Source: DASQPA01 sp963756455 (GTDB lineage Bacteria > Acidobacteriota > Thermoanaerobaculia > Multivoradales > UBA5704). Taken from it: a stretch of DNA of 64,000 bases. Position numbers and translations under genes: made by a program. Shown here in pieces: positions 26,080 to 35,300 of the stretch. The notes below the pieces were generated by a model. That model made no database searches. It was not told where the DNA came from and saw only the letters and a list, made by a program, of their open reading frames with translations. Where the stretch lies: the NCBI GenBank assembly GCA_963756455.1, contig CAVWNC010000004.1:1364001-1428000 (forward strand). Reading direction: 5' to 3'. How positions within the stretch are numbered: position 1 is the stretch's first letter; each line of letters opens with the position of its first letter.

Positions 26080-27016
26080 AGCCATGGAAATCATGGATCA
26101 CGCCTACATCGCCGAGCACGGCCTGGTCGATCTCTACCGCCGCGGTCTCCTCCATCCCGAGGAGGAGGCCCGCTTCGAGGAGCATTTCTTCGGCTGCGCG
26201 GAGTGCACGGAAGAGATCGAGATCGCGGGCTCGTTCGCGCGCGGGATGAAGGCCATGGCGGCGGAGGACGCCCATGCCGCCCATGCCGCCAATGCCGCCA
26301 ATGCCGCCAATACCGCCGCGCACGGGGCGGTCGTTCTCGGGCTCTTCGCCTGGCTCGCCCGGCGCGGCCGCTTCGCCCAGGCCGGCCTCGCCCTCGCCGC
26401 CCTCTTCCTCGTGGCGACCGCCGCGGCCGTACCGGCCCTCTGGCTCCGGGTGCGGGCGGAGCGGACGGCGGGCCTGGTGGCGGCCTACCGGCAGCAGTTG
26501 ACGCACGAGCGGCAGAGGACGACGGATCTCGGGCATCGACTGGCGGCGAGCGAGACCAAGCGCGCCGGCGAACGCCGGCAGTTGGAGGCCCGGCTCGAAG
26601 CGGCGGAGAAAGCCGCGAGGGCCGGCGAGGTCGCGCCCTGGAACGAGGTGCTCTTCAATACTCCGGTCTTCCTCCTCCGCACCTTCCGCGACGAGCCGGG
26701 GAGCCCCGCGGCCGTCATCGACCTCGCGAGGACAGCCGGTCCCGTGTCGCTCGCGGTCGACATCGGGGCCGGGGCTGGCGACGAGCCCGGCTTTTCGAGC
26801 TACAAAGTCCGGCTCACGGGCGACGGCGGACGCGCGGTGCTCGAGAAGGGTGGGCTCCATTCGAATGCGCTGGATGCCCTGCTGATCACTTTTCCTGCCG
26901 GCTTCTTTTCCCGCGGTGACTATCGATTGAACGTCTTCGGCGTCACCAAGGACGGCAGAGAGAGCGCGCTCGGCAGCCACCCCTTCCGGGTGCTCGCCGG
27001 CGCCCGCGCGCCCTAG
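26051..27016 (+). CDS. Putative membrane anti-sigma factor (zinc-finger type), C-terminus ended by an IS
   Basis: The gene overlaps the sigma gene, the usual sign of a sigma/anti-sigma pair. Residues about 15-60 form an anti-sigma zinc-finger-like domain (EHGLVDLYRRGLLHPEEEARFEEHFFGCAECTEEIE without the overlap residues; His and CxxC visible). An Ala/Asn/His linker made by a 9-bp DNA repeat follows, then a TM helix (about 115-135; AGLALAALFLVATAAAVPAL), a coiled coil (about 150-195) and a periplasmic beta-like domain. ATG 26084 is an alternative start. The TAG stop (27014-27016) lies inside the terminal inverted repeat of an IS relic, so the original C-terminus has probably been cut. Confidence 0.72.
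   Translation: MEGYWGRAPEAMEIMDHAYIAEHGLVDLYRRGLLHPEEEARFEEHFFGCAECTEEIEIAGSFARGMKAMAAEDAHAAHAANAANAANTAAHGAVVLGLFAWLARRGRFAQAGLALAALFLVATAAAVPALWLRVRAERTAGLVAAYRQQLTHERQRTTDLGHRLAASETKRAGERRQLEARLEAAEKAARAGEVAPWNEVLFNTPVFLLRTFRDEPGSPAAVIDLARTAGPVSLAVDIGAGAGDEPGFSSYKVRLTGDGGRAVLEKGGLHSNALDALLITFPAGFFSRGDYRLNVFGVTKDGRESALGSHPFRVLAGARAP
26273..26317 (+). repeat. Five 9-bp tandem repeats inside the anti-sigma gene
   Basis: Five in-frame units, two of CATGCCGCC, two of AATGCCGCC and one of AATACCGCC, encode the HAA/NAA/NTA linker between zinc-finger and TM parts. Unit number can vary by slippage without breaking the frame, which would change linker length. Confidence 0.7.
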
Positions 27017-27839
27017 CCTGGATTTCCACGGCAGGTTGTTCACCTAACGTTGGGGTGCCCTGGTGGTCAGGGGTCTCAGGCAGTGAGCCGAAGCTTCATG
27101 CCGCCCCACCAGGAGACAGCCACTGGCTGTTCGAACAAGCCTGAGGCGAGCAGGATAGGCAGGTGAGCTCGGCGGTGTAACCGCACGAGGATCTCTGTGT
27201 CGGTCACTGTGACATCAGCAGGAAGGTCGATCAGATCGCGGAAGATCTGCCGAGCCTGGGCATCCGCATAGCCCCGCATCCTTGCCGCCATCAGGCGATA
27301 CAGGCCGCTGGCGATGACCAATAGGGCCATGTCAAAGTCTATCTTCAAGCCGACCGCCGAGGGGAAAGCGTCCATGTGGAAGAAGCGGACTGCGTCGGAG
27401 AGAGCATTCTCGATGAGCATACGCTAAGGGCTCGTCACGAAATAAACGTCTCAGATCCGGGTCTTTCTCGCGGAGAGATCGTATACCCTATCGTTGCAAA
27501 AAAGCGTCGGCTACCCTTGGCCCAGCCGTTTTGCAACGGCCCCCTTGGCCGAGAACGCTCCGCCGCTGGAGGACTTCACCCGGTGTCAAGTGCTTGGATG
27601 AGCCCATCCGGTAGTGCATAGAGGAAACCCCAGAGGGGTTGAGGAAGCGTTCCTTGGATCTACCGATGCTGAGAGAGTAGATCTTGGAGTGGAAAAAGGA
27701 AGCAGTGGCGAACTAGCCCTATCGGAGCACCGAACTGGATAACACGATTGTGGGCTCAAGCTCTCAGGATATCTGATGGACCAGTCTGCACGGTGCCAGC
27801 GGCGTTAGCCGAACAACCTGCCGTGGAAATCCAGGCTAG
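27013..27839. mobile_element. Internally deleted insertion sequence with about 28-bp terminal inverted repeats
   Basis: The left end (CTAGCCTGGATTTCCACGGC and following bases, 27013-27041) is matched in inverted orientation by the right end (27811-27839); similarity continues imperfectly a further 8-10 bases inward (CTAACG). Between them lie the C-terminal quarter of a transposase on the minus strand and about 380 bases without a gene (27421-27804). No target duplication is evident. With no complete transposase the element could move only in trans. Confidence 0.7.
27076..27420 (-). pseudogene. C-terminal fragment of an IS transposase
   Basis: The 114 residues include ENALSDAVRFFHMDAFPSAV, DFDMALLVIASGLYRLMAAR and QIFRDLIDLPADVTVT, which match the C-terminal end of a DDE-type IS transposase family from memory. 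The catalytic core is missing; just upstream in the same frame is a stop codon (TAG CGT ATG), which marks the deletion point. Not functional. Confidence 0.7.
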
Positions 27840-27934
27840 CGATTCTTCCGCTCCCAGGTGCCGCCGCGATGCGGGGAGAGATCGGCAGAGCCGGCTCTCC
27901 CCGGGGGCATCTCAGACCTTCGAGGCGGGGCTCG

Positions 27935-28252
27935 TCAGCCGCAGCAGCCCTGGCAGCTGTGCAGCCTCTGGCATAGCGAGAAGGTGCAGCCGACGCAGCT
28001 GTTGGCGCGGAAGAGCGGTGTGCCGTCGATCCCTTGCAGAGCCTGCGGCGCCGAGGTCTGGGGAGCTACGTCGGCCCAGCTCGGCACGCTCAGGATTGCC
28101 GGGGCGGCCGCGCTCGGCAGGGCGTTCGCGAGGGTGACGCTGCCGGCGACCGTCGCGGCGGGAGCGCAGCCCGGCGCATCGGCGGCCCGGAGCATTCCGG
28201 GGATCCAGGTGAGGGCGAGGAGCGAGAGCACCAATATCCAGCGGGTACGCAT
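27935..28252 (-). CDS. Small exported protein with a Cys-rich C-terminal tail
   Basis: ATG 28252 is chosen because AAGGAG lies 8 bases upstream. The 105-residue product has a clear signal peptide (WILVLSLLALTWIPGMLRAADA), an Ala/Pro/Val-rich middle, and a tail with seven Cys in the last 21 residues (CVGC, C, C, CQGCC). The Cys spacing might bind a metal or form disulfides outside the cytoplasm. No modification enzymes are adjacent. I do not recognise the family. Confidence 0.55.
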   Translation of the reverse strand: MRTRWILVLSLLALTWIPGMLRAADAPGCAPAATVAGSVTLANALPSAAAPAILSVPSWADVAPQTSAPQALQGIDGTPLFRANSCVGCTFSLCQRLHSCQGCCG

Positions 28253-28363
28253 CAGGGATTCTCCTTTTTCAATGGAATCATGATGCGCTTGAATCAACCG
28301 GGATGCAACCTCCGGTGCGGCGGTGCCGGGGGACGACGAGGAGCCGATGTCGCGATTGTTCCC

Positions 28364-28453
28364 AGCCCCGGTAGGGGCGACGACGCCTAGCCAGGGGCGC
28401 GAGCCCCTGGTCTCGTCCATTGATTGAATCTAAAGCCCCGATAGGGGCGACGG
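28364..28453. repeat. REP-like palindromic elements
   Basis: AGCCCCGGTAGGGGCGACG (28364-28382) and AGCCCCGATAGGGGCGACGG (28434-28453) are two copies of a short palindrome of the kind scattered in many high-GC genomes. Between them is a perfect hairpin CCAGGGGC-GCGA-GCCCCTGG (28391-28410). Confidence 0.6.
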
Positions 28454-28716
28454 CAAGGGCGGCGGTCTTCGGCTCTACAGGCTGCCCGGCACCGAGGTCC
28501 CGGAGGAGGAGATCGCGCCGGGAGGTGGAGAGCGTTTTGGAGAGCCTCACCGCCCTGGGGCTGGCTGCGGCCTACGACATCCCGGAGGGCAAGCGCTGGC
28601 GGGGCGTTGAGCGTGGGACCGCGGCAGTCTGAGGCGCCGTTGGAGTGGGTGTCCTCGCCTGCCGGCGGGACACCGATGCCGGCGAGGACGCCAGCGGTCC
28701 CAGGGAGACGAAGCCC

Positions 28717-28880
28717 GGCCGCAAGCGTTTGTCCATGCGGCGCACGCCTTCATCCTGACGCGTAAGCGCTCAGCCATGGGGCGCGCGGCTTGGGCGCGAC
28801 GCGCAGGCGCTCAGCCACAGGGCACGCGGCTTGGGCGTCACGCGTAAGCGCTCAGCCCTGGCGCGCATGCCTTGATCCCA
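28717..28880. repeat. Four imperfect 41-bp tandem repeats
   Basis: The core ACGCG(T/C)AAGCGCTCAGCC followed by a GCGCGCGGCTTGGGC-like half recurs at 28758, 28799 and 28840, and a decayed copy precedes them at about 28717 (aligned AAGCG at 28723 and 28764). The period is exactly 41 bases, so the array is not coding. It lies ahead of the second ADOP permease gene. The rest of the 28454-28981 gap holds a 28.45-28.63 kb stretch that looks like a remnant ORF and an inverted repeat GTCCTCGCC/GGCGAGGAC near 28650-28685. Confidence 0.65.
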
Positions 28881-28981
28881 TGGCGCAGGGAAGGCTAACG
28901 AGAAAATCGCCGTCGCGGCTGAAACTTTCCTCCCCCGCGATCCGTCTTGCCCTGGAGAGAGGCGAGACCAGGAGAGGTGCC

Positions 28982-31447
28982 ATGGACAAGGCAGGGGCGT
29001 TCGACCGGATTCTCCAGGATCTCCGCTACGGCGGTCGCCAGCTGCGGAAAAGCCCGACCTTCACCGCCGTGGCGGTGACCGCGCTGGCCCTCGGTCTCGG
29101 GGCCAACGCGGCCCTGTGGACGATGGTCCGCTCGATCCTCCTGCGGCCGCTCCCCTACTCGGCCCCTGAGCGCCTGGTGGAGGTCCGCGAGACCTTCCTG
29201 CCCTCCGGCTGGGGGCCCGCCTCGCCCGCCAACTGGAACGACTGGCGCGCGGAGAGCCACAGCTTCAGCGATCTCGTGCCCTTCGTCGCGCGGAACCGGA
29301 ACCTCCAGGGCGCCGAGCCCGAGCGCGTCCGGGCGGTCCTCGCCGGCGCCCGCCTGTGGTCCGTCCTCGGCGTCCGGCCGCTCCTCGGCAGCACCTTCCC
29401 GCCTGCCGCCGACCGTGCCGACCGCCCCGGCGCGCCCGCGGTCGCGGTGCTCTCCGAGAGCCTCTGGCGGCGGCGCTTCGGCGGCGACCCCGGCGTGCTC
29501 GGCCGGCCGGTCAAGCTCGACGACGAATGGTTCACCATCGTCGCGGTCATGCCCGGGAGCTTCCAGTTCCCGCTCGGCGGCAGCACGGTCGGCCCCGGGA
29601 CGGGGGGCATCGAGATCTGGCTCCCCCTCCGTTTCACCGCGCAGGAACAGGCGGTCCGCGGCAGCCACTACGTCTCGGTCGTCGGCCGGCTGCGCCCCGG
29701 GGTGACCGTGGCCGCCGCCCAGGACGACCTGCAGGCCGTCGCGCGCCGCTATGTGGCGGCGAAGCTGGAGGACGAGGGGCGGAGCGTCGAGGTCCAGCCG
29801 CTCCGGGATGCGATCGTCCACTCCGCCCGGCCGGTCCTCCTCACCCTCACCGGGGCGGTCGCCTTCGTCCTCCTCATCGCCTGCGCCAACGTCGCCAACC
29901 TCCTCCTCGCCCGCGCCGCCCACCGCCGGCGGGAGGTGGCGGTGCGCGGCGCGCTCGGCGCCAGCCGCGGCCGGCTGGTGCGGCAGTTCCTGGTCGAGAG
30001 CCTCCTCCTGGCGCTCCTCTCCGGGGCGGTGGGCCTCCTCGTCGCCCACTGGGGAGTGCGGCTCCTGTCGCGCTTTGCCGCCAACCTGCCGCGAGCGGCG
30101 GAGGTGCATCTGGACGGCTCCGTCCTCGGCCTCCTCTTCGCCGCCTGTCTCCTGACCGCGGTCGGCTTCGGCCTCGTTCCCGCCCTCGCCGCGGCGCGGG
30201 TCGACCCGCTTTCCGGCCTGCGGGAGGGCGCCGGCCGCGGGGGCGTCGGGCCCGGCCACCGCCAGCGCCGCCTGCGCTCGGCCCTGGTGGTCGTCGAGCT
30301 CGCCCTCGCCCTGATGCTCTTGGTCGGCGCCGGCCTCATGCTGCGGACGCTCTGGAACCTCCAGGGCACCAACCCGGGCTTCGTCACCACCGACGTGTTG
30401 ACCCTCCACCTCTCCGCCCCGGCCCGGCGCTACGCCGGCCGGGAGCTCGGCGCGGCGCTCTACCGGCCGGTGCTCGAACGGGCGCGCGCTCTCCCCGGGG
30501 TCCGCGAGGCGGGCTGGGTCGACGCCCTGCCGCTCCAGAACTGGGGGATCAACGGCGACTTCGCGATCGAGGGGCGGCCGCCTGCCCGGGCGGGGGAAAA
30601 GCCGTTCGCCGAGTTGCGGATGGCGAGCCCGGGCTACTTCGAGGCGCTCGGCATCCGCCGTCTCGCCGGCCGCGACTTCACCGACCGCGACGACCGGGGG
30701 GCGCCGCGCGTCGCGGTGATCAATCGCGAGCTGGCGCGCCGCTACTTCCTCCGCGAAACTCCCCTCGGCCGGCGGATCGGCTGGCCCGAGCTGAAGCTCT
30801 GGTTCACCATCGTCGGCGTGGTCGACGACGTGCGCGAGGCGCGCCTCTCGCGGCCCCCGGCGCCGCAGTGGTACAGCTCGTATCTGCAGGCCGAGAACGA
30901 CTGGATCGGCGAGATGACCCTGGTGGTGCGGGGCGAGAGCGATCCCGGCGCCCTGACCCGCCCGCTGATCGCCGCCGTGCGCGAGGTCGATCCCGAGCAG
31001 CCGGTGTTCAACGTCCAGCCGATGGAGCGGATCCTGGCCGAATCGGTCTCCGACAGCCGCCTTTCCCTCATCCTCCTGAGCCTCTTCGCCGCCCTCGCCG
31101 TGGCGCTCGCCGCGGCGGGGATCTACGGCGTGATGTCCTACCTGGTGGCCGAGCGCACGCAGGAGATGGGGATGCGGATGGCGCTGGGCGCCGACCGGAG
31201 CGACCTCTTCCTCCTCGTCCTCGGGCAGGCCCTGCCGCAGATCGCCGGCGGCGTCCTCCTCGGGCTCGCCGGCTCGTTCGCCCTCTCCCGCCTGCTCCGC
31301 GTCTGGCTCTTCGGCGTCGCGCCGACCGATCCTCAGACCTTCGCCGCGGTGACCGCCAGCCTGGTGGCGGTCGCGCTCGCCGCGGTCTACCTTCCCTCGC
31401 GCCGGGCGGCGCGGTCCGATCCCATGGCGGCGCTGCGGGCGGAGTGA
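28982..31447 (+). CDS. ABC transporter permease of the duplicated FtsX/MacB type (ADOP family), second copy
   Basis: ATG 28982 is chosen for its upstream AGGAGAGG and because LQDLRYGGRQLRKSPTFTAV follows closely. The product has about 821 residues. The duplicated layout is clear: TM1, MacB periplasmic domain, FtsX domain (about 275-410; RREVAVRGALGASRGRLVRQ), second TM1 near 440-460, second periplasmic domain (FEALGIRRLAGRDFTD), and final FtsX domain (YGVMSYLVAERTQEMGMRMA). It resembles the permease at 12.1-14.5 kb in layout but not closely in sequence. No ATPase gene is adjacent. Substrate unknown. Confidence 0.9.
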   Translation: MDKAGAFDRILQDLRYGGRQLRKSPTFTAVAVTALALGLGANAALWTMVRSILLRPLPYSAPERLVEVRETFLPSGWGPASPANWNDWRAESHSFSDLVPFVARNRNLQGAEPERVRAVLAGARLWSVLGVRPLLGSTFPPAADRADRPGAPAVAVLSESLWRRRFGGDPGVLGRPVKLDDEWFTIVAVMPGSFQFPLGGSTVGPGTGGIEIWLPLRFTAQEQAVRGSHYVSVVGRLRPGVTVAAAQDDLQAVARRYVAAKLEDEGRSVEVQPLRDAIVHSARPVLLTLTGAVAFVLLIACANVANLLLARAAHRRREVAVRGALGASRGRLVRQFLVESLLLALLSGAVGLLVAHWGVRLLSRFAANLPRAAEVHLDGSVLGLLFAACLLTAVGFGLVPALAAARVDPLSGLREGAGRGGVGPGHRQRRLRSALVVVELALALMLLVGAGLMLRTLWNLQGTNPGFVTTDVLTLHLSAPARRYAGRELGAALYRPVLERARALPGVREAGWVDALPLQNWGINGDFAIEGRPPARAGEKPFAELRMASPGYFEALGIRRLAGRDFTDRDDRGAPRVAVINRELARRYFLRETPLGRRIGWPELKLWFTIVGVVDDVREARLSRPPAPQWYSSYLQAENDWIGEMTLVVRGESDPGALTRPLIAAVREVDPEQPVFNVQPMERILAESVSDSRLSLILLSLFAALAVALAAAGIYGVMSYLVAERTQEMGMRMALGADRSDLFLLVLGQALPQIAGGVLLGLAGSFALSRLLRVWLFGVAPTDPQTFAAVTASLVAVALAAVYLPSRRAARSDPMAALRAE

Positions 31448-31585
31448 AGCCGCCTCGACTTCTGATTGAGATGCCTTACTTCGAAACCAGAAGTGCCCTG
31501 CTTCTGGCTCGGAATCGCCCTACTTCTGCCTTTGGGATGCGAGCGGCAGGACGAGAATCTCGAACGCGAGAAACCGCGCTCGATT

Positions 31586-32011
31586 TCAGCGCAGCAGGCG
31601 CAGAAAACCTGCTTGCTCGAAGTGAATGTCATGGGTCAGAGCAGCCGCCACGCCGCGGGCAGACATCACTACGAAGGAGAGGCAGTCGGTGAGCCCCCAG
31701 CCCTTATCGCGTCGCTGGCTGTAGAGACCGAGCGCCTCGTCGTACAGCGAGGGCGTGAGCTCAACGATTTCGAGGGTGGGATCGTCCTGCATGGAAGCCA
31801 GAAGTGCAGCGGCAACAGTCCGATAGATAGGCTTGGACAACCCGTCACCGACCTCGAGAAGAATCGCCCGCGTCGTCAGGAGTCGAGCTCGGGCCTGCAG
31901 CAACCGGTCGGCCAGAACAACAGCGGCACTATGGAGAGTGTCGTCGCGGTTGACGAGGGCAATGGCATAGGAAGTATCGAGGAATACTTCTCCAGCGATC
32001 GGCTCAGTCAT
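31586..32011 (-). CDS. PIN-domain ribonuclease toxin (VapC-like)
   Basis: The 141-residue protein has the PIN acidic residues: D in FLDTSYAIAL (about 12), E in ILLEVGDGL (about 53), D in GLTDCLSFVVM (about 107) and D in LTHDIHFEQAG (about 127). PIN toxins cleave RNA, often initiator tRNA or rRNA. Its ATG overlaps the antitoxin stop by 8 bases (ATGACTGA), the standard toxin-antitoxin arrangement. Confidence 0.85.
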   Translation of the reverse strand: MTEPIAGEVFLDTSYAIALVNRDDTLHSAAVVLADRLLQARARLLTTRAILLEVGDGLSKPIYRTVAAALLASMQDDPTLEIVELTPSLYDEALGLYSQRRDKGWGLTDCLSFVVMSARGVAAALTHDIHFEQAGFLRLLR

Positions 32012-32243
32012 CCGCTGCGAGTGGACCGTGGTGATACTTCTCGAAGTTGGTAGCCCAGTCGGCTGGGCCCGAGATCTCAGACGTCAGAGCCGTCTCGAGG
32101 AAACTTCGCCGGGGGCCAGGAAGCGAAGGTAGCGGCTCCAAGGTCACCCGAACCGGCGTGTTGGCCTCCAAGTCCACCTTGTCATCCAGGAGGATTGAAG
32201 TTCCATCGTAGATACCCGTCAGAGTGACGCTCATGATCCTCAT
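32004..32243 (-). CDS. Antitoxin of the PIN toxin (AF2212/DUF104-like)
   Basis: This 79-residue protein begins MSVTLTGIYDGTSILLDDKV after an optional MRI extension, followed by LEANTPVRVTLEPL, the short beta-hairpin pattern of AF2212-like antitoxins. The C-terminal part (EISGPADWATNFEKYHH) would wrap the toxin. It is upstream of, and overlapping, the PIN gene, so the pair is one operon; autoregulation is likely for the class. ATG 32234 is an alternative start with GAGG nearby. Confidence 0.75.
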   Translation of the reverse strand: MRIMSVTLTGIYDGTSILLDDKVDLEANTPVRVTLEPLPSLPGPRRSFLETALTSEISGPADWATNFEKYHHGPLAADD

Positions 32244-32338
32244 CCTAGCATGGGCGAGACGACCAGCGCCTTCAGCCGGCGCCCGCGAAAGCGCTCTCTC
32301 GACCGCTGCCGGTACCTCGATCGAGGCGGGACAAAGCG

Positions 32339-35300
32339 CTATCCGCGAAGCGTCCCCGCCGACAGCAGCGCCTCGATCGCCGCGGCGAGGCTCTCGACCT
32401 GCGGGGCGCGGAGGAGAGAGTAGTGATCCCCGGTGAGCTCGCGGACGAGGAGGCCGGGGGCCAGGGCTTCCCAGCCCAGGTCCGGATCGACGACCCGCCC
32501 TTCCGGCCGTTCCGCGGCGCGGAGGAGAGCCACCCGGCCGGATGCGGGGAGCCCTGAAGGATCGGGCTCCGGACGGTAACGCTTGACGGCTTCCACGTTC
32601 GCCCGGTAGACCCGCAGGAGCCGGCGGGTCTGCGGTCCCTCGACGTCGATCTTCCGGCCGGCGATCCCGCCCAAGTCGGCGGCGATGGCGGCCAGGAGGT
32701 CGGCCTCGGAGATCTCCGGGGTTCCTGGCACCTCCAGGATCTCCTCGTGCGCCGGGCCGGGGTGCGCTCCCGGGGCGAGGGTGTCGAGGAGGAGGACGGT
32801 CTCCACCTGCCGGCCGGCGCGGGCGAGCTGGCGGGCCAACTCCCAGGCGATCACGCCGCCGATCGACCAGCCGGCGAGGGCGAGCGGCCCCTCCGGCTGG
32901 GTGGCGGTGACCGCCGCGGCGTAGGTGGCCGCCATCGCCTCGACGCTCTCCTGCGGCTCGCCGCCGCCGAGCCCCACGGACTGGAGACCGTAGACCGGCC
33001 GGTCGAGACGGCGCGCCAGCTCGGCATAGCAGAGGACGTTGCCGCCCACCGGGTGAACACAGAAAAGCGGCCGGCCCGCGCCTTCCGAGCGCAGGCGGAC
33101 GAGCGGCGAAAAGCCGGAAGACGTCGCGGGGAGCGAATCGCCCAGGGACTCGGCCAGGCGCCAGGTCGGCTCGCCCAGGGAGTCCTCCCCCGCCTCTTCG
33201 GCCGGAAGGGCGACGTAGGCTGCGAGGTGACGCTCGCTCGCCGTGCCCCGCGCCACGACCTGCCAGAGGCCGCCGCGGGCGGCGATCCGCGCCGCGAGGG
33301 CGGCGACGGTCGGCGCGTCGAAGAGGTCGGCCAGGGGGACGGCGACCCCCAGCCGCTCCTCCAGCCGGTTGGTGAGGAGCGCCGCCTGGAGGGAGTTGCC
33401 GCCCAGATCAAAGAAGCGCTCCTCGGCGCCCACCTGGGGGAGATCGAGCACCTCTTCCCACACCGCCGCCACGGCGCGTTCGAGCCCCTCTTTCGGCAGC
33501 ACCCGGGCGGCGTTCCCGACCCCGGCGCCACGGTTGGCAGCCGGCGTGGTCGGGGGGAGGAGCGCCAGGGCGGCGCGGTCGACCTTCCCCGTCGCCGTCC
33601 GCGGCAGGGCGGCGAGGAAGCCGAAGGCGGCGGGCAGGTAGGCCTCGGGGAGGGTGAGGGCGAGGTGGCGCCGCAGCTCCTCCGGCGTCGGCCCGCGATC
33701 CGGGCGATCCGGATCGGTGGCGATCCAGGCGATCAGGCGGCCGCCGGCGAGGTCGCCGTCGGCGTCGGCGCGTGCACTGGTCCGGACGACGACGGCGGCC
33801 TCGCGCACCGCGGGATGGGTGAGGAGGATCGCCTCGATCTCTCCCAGCTCGATCCGCACCCCCCGCACCTTCACCTGGCCGTCGCTCCGCCCGAGGAACT
33901 CCAGGCGGCCGTCCGGTCCCCGGCGGGCGAGGTCGCGGGTGCGATAGAGCCGCTCCCCGGCAACGCCGAAGGGATGGGGCAGGAAGGCCTCCGCCGTGAG
34001 ATCCGGCCGGCCGAGATAACCGCGGGCGACTCCCGGGCCGCCGATGTAGATCTCCCCCGTCACCCCCAGGGGCACCGGAGAGAGCCGCTCATCGAGCAGG
34101 AGGACGCGAGTGCCGGCGAGCGACCTCCCGAGAGTGAGCCGGGGCTCGCCGGGGAGGTGCCGGCCGACCGTCGCGGCGATCGTCGTCTCGGTCGGCCCGT
34201 AGCCGTTGTGGAAACGGACCGCCCTCCCCCACCGCTCGGCCAGGGGAAGCGGGCAGGCCTCGCCGCCCACGACGAGATTCGCGAGAGCCGGCAGCCGCTC
34301 GGGCGCGAGGACGCCCAGAACCGAGGGCGGGATCATCAGCACGGTGATCTCCCGCTCCCGGAGCAGCGCTTCCAGAGGCTCCCCCGGCCGCAGCGCCTCG
34401 CCGGCGGCGAAGTGGAGGGTCGCCCCGGCGGCGAGAGCGTTGCCGACCTCGCCGATCGAGACGTCGAAGCCCACCGCGGCGAACTGCAGGAGATGGTCCG
34501 CCGGGGAAAGGCCGTAGCCCCGGGCTTCGGCCATTTCGTTCCCCACCAGGCCGCGGCGGGTCACGGCGACCCCCTTCGGCCGACCGGTCGATCCCGAGGT
34601 GTAGATCACGTAGGCCAGGTGGTCGGGGTCGGCCATGGAGACGTCCGGCAAGGTCGGCGCGGCGGGCGCGGGCTCCAGGTCTTCGAGCCGGAGAGTCCGC
34701 GGCAGCCCGCGGCCGATCCGCCCGACGACCGCGGCGGTCGCCTCCGATGTCACGAGGAGCTCGATCCCGGCGTCGGCGATGAGGAAGGCCAGGCGCTCCG
34801 GCGGCAGGGCGGGGTCTAAGGGGACGTAGACCCCCGCCGCGTCGAGGGTCGCGAGGAAGACCTGAAGCCAGGCGGGGGAACGCTCCAGGCAGACGCCGAC
34901 CCGCACCTCCGGCCCGACCCCCTCGCCGGCGAGCCGCCGGGCCAGGCGCCGCACGCGCCGGGCGAGACCGGCCCAGGAGAGGGTGTGGTCGGCGCCGCGG
35001 ACGGCGATCCCGTCCGGCCGCTCCGCCGCCCTCAGCGCCAGGAGTCCCGGCAGGCCGTCCGCCGGCGCCTCCGCCGCCGCGCCGTCGTCGAAGCCGAGGA
35101 GGAGCTGATGGCGCTCGGCCGCGCTCACCAGGGGAATGTCGGCGAGCGACCGGCCAGGCTCGGCGAGCGCCCCAGTGAGGAGCGCTTCGAGGTGGGCGAG
35201 AAGGCGGACGAGAGTCGTCGGGAAGAAGAGGGCGGCGCGGTACTCGACCGCCGCCGCGAGGCCCTCGGGGAGCTCCTGAAAGGCGAGGGAGAGGTCGAGC

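Noticed and set aside
27421..27804. Group II intron or other ribozyme inside the IS relic
   Set aside because: I looked for a domain V-like hairpin and intron end motifs and found none; there is also no reverse transcriptase. It is left as unassigned IS interior.
28420..28632. Possible 70-residue gene containing REVESVLESLTALGLAAAYD
   Set aside because: It starts inside a REP-like element, has no ribosome site and no full domain. It is probably a remnant of an older gene.
32244..32338. Searched for an additional gene or promoter between the toxin-antitoxin pair and the end of the NRPS gene
   Set aside because: Only 95 bases with no clear motif; nothing to report beyond the likely toxin-antitoxin promoter.
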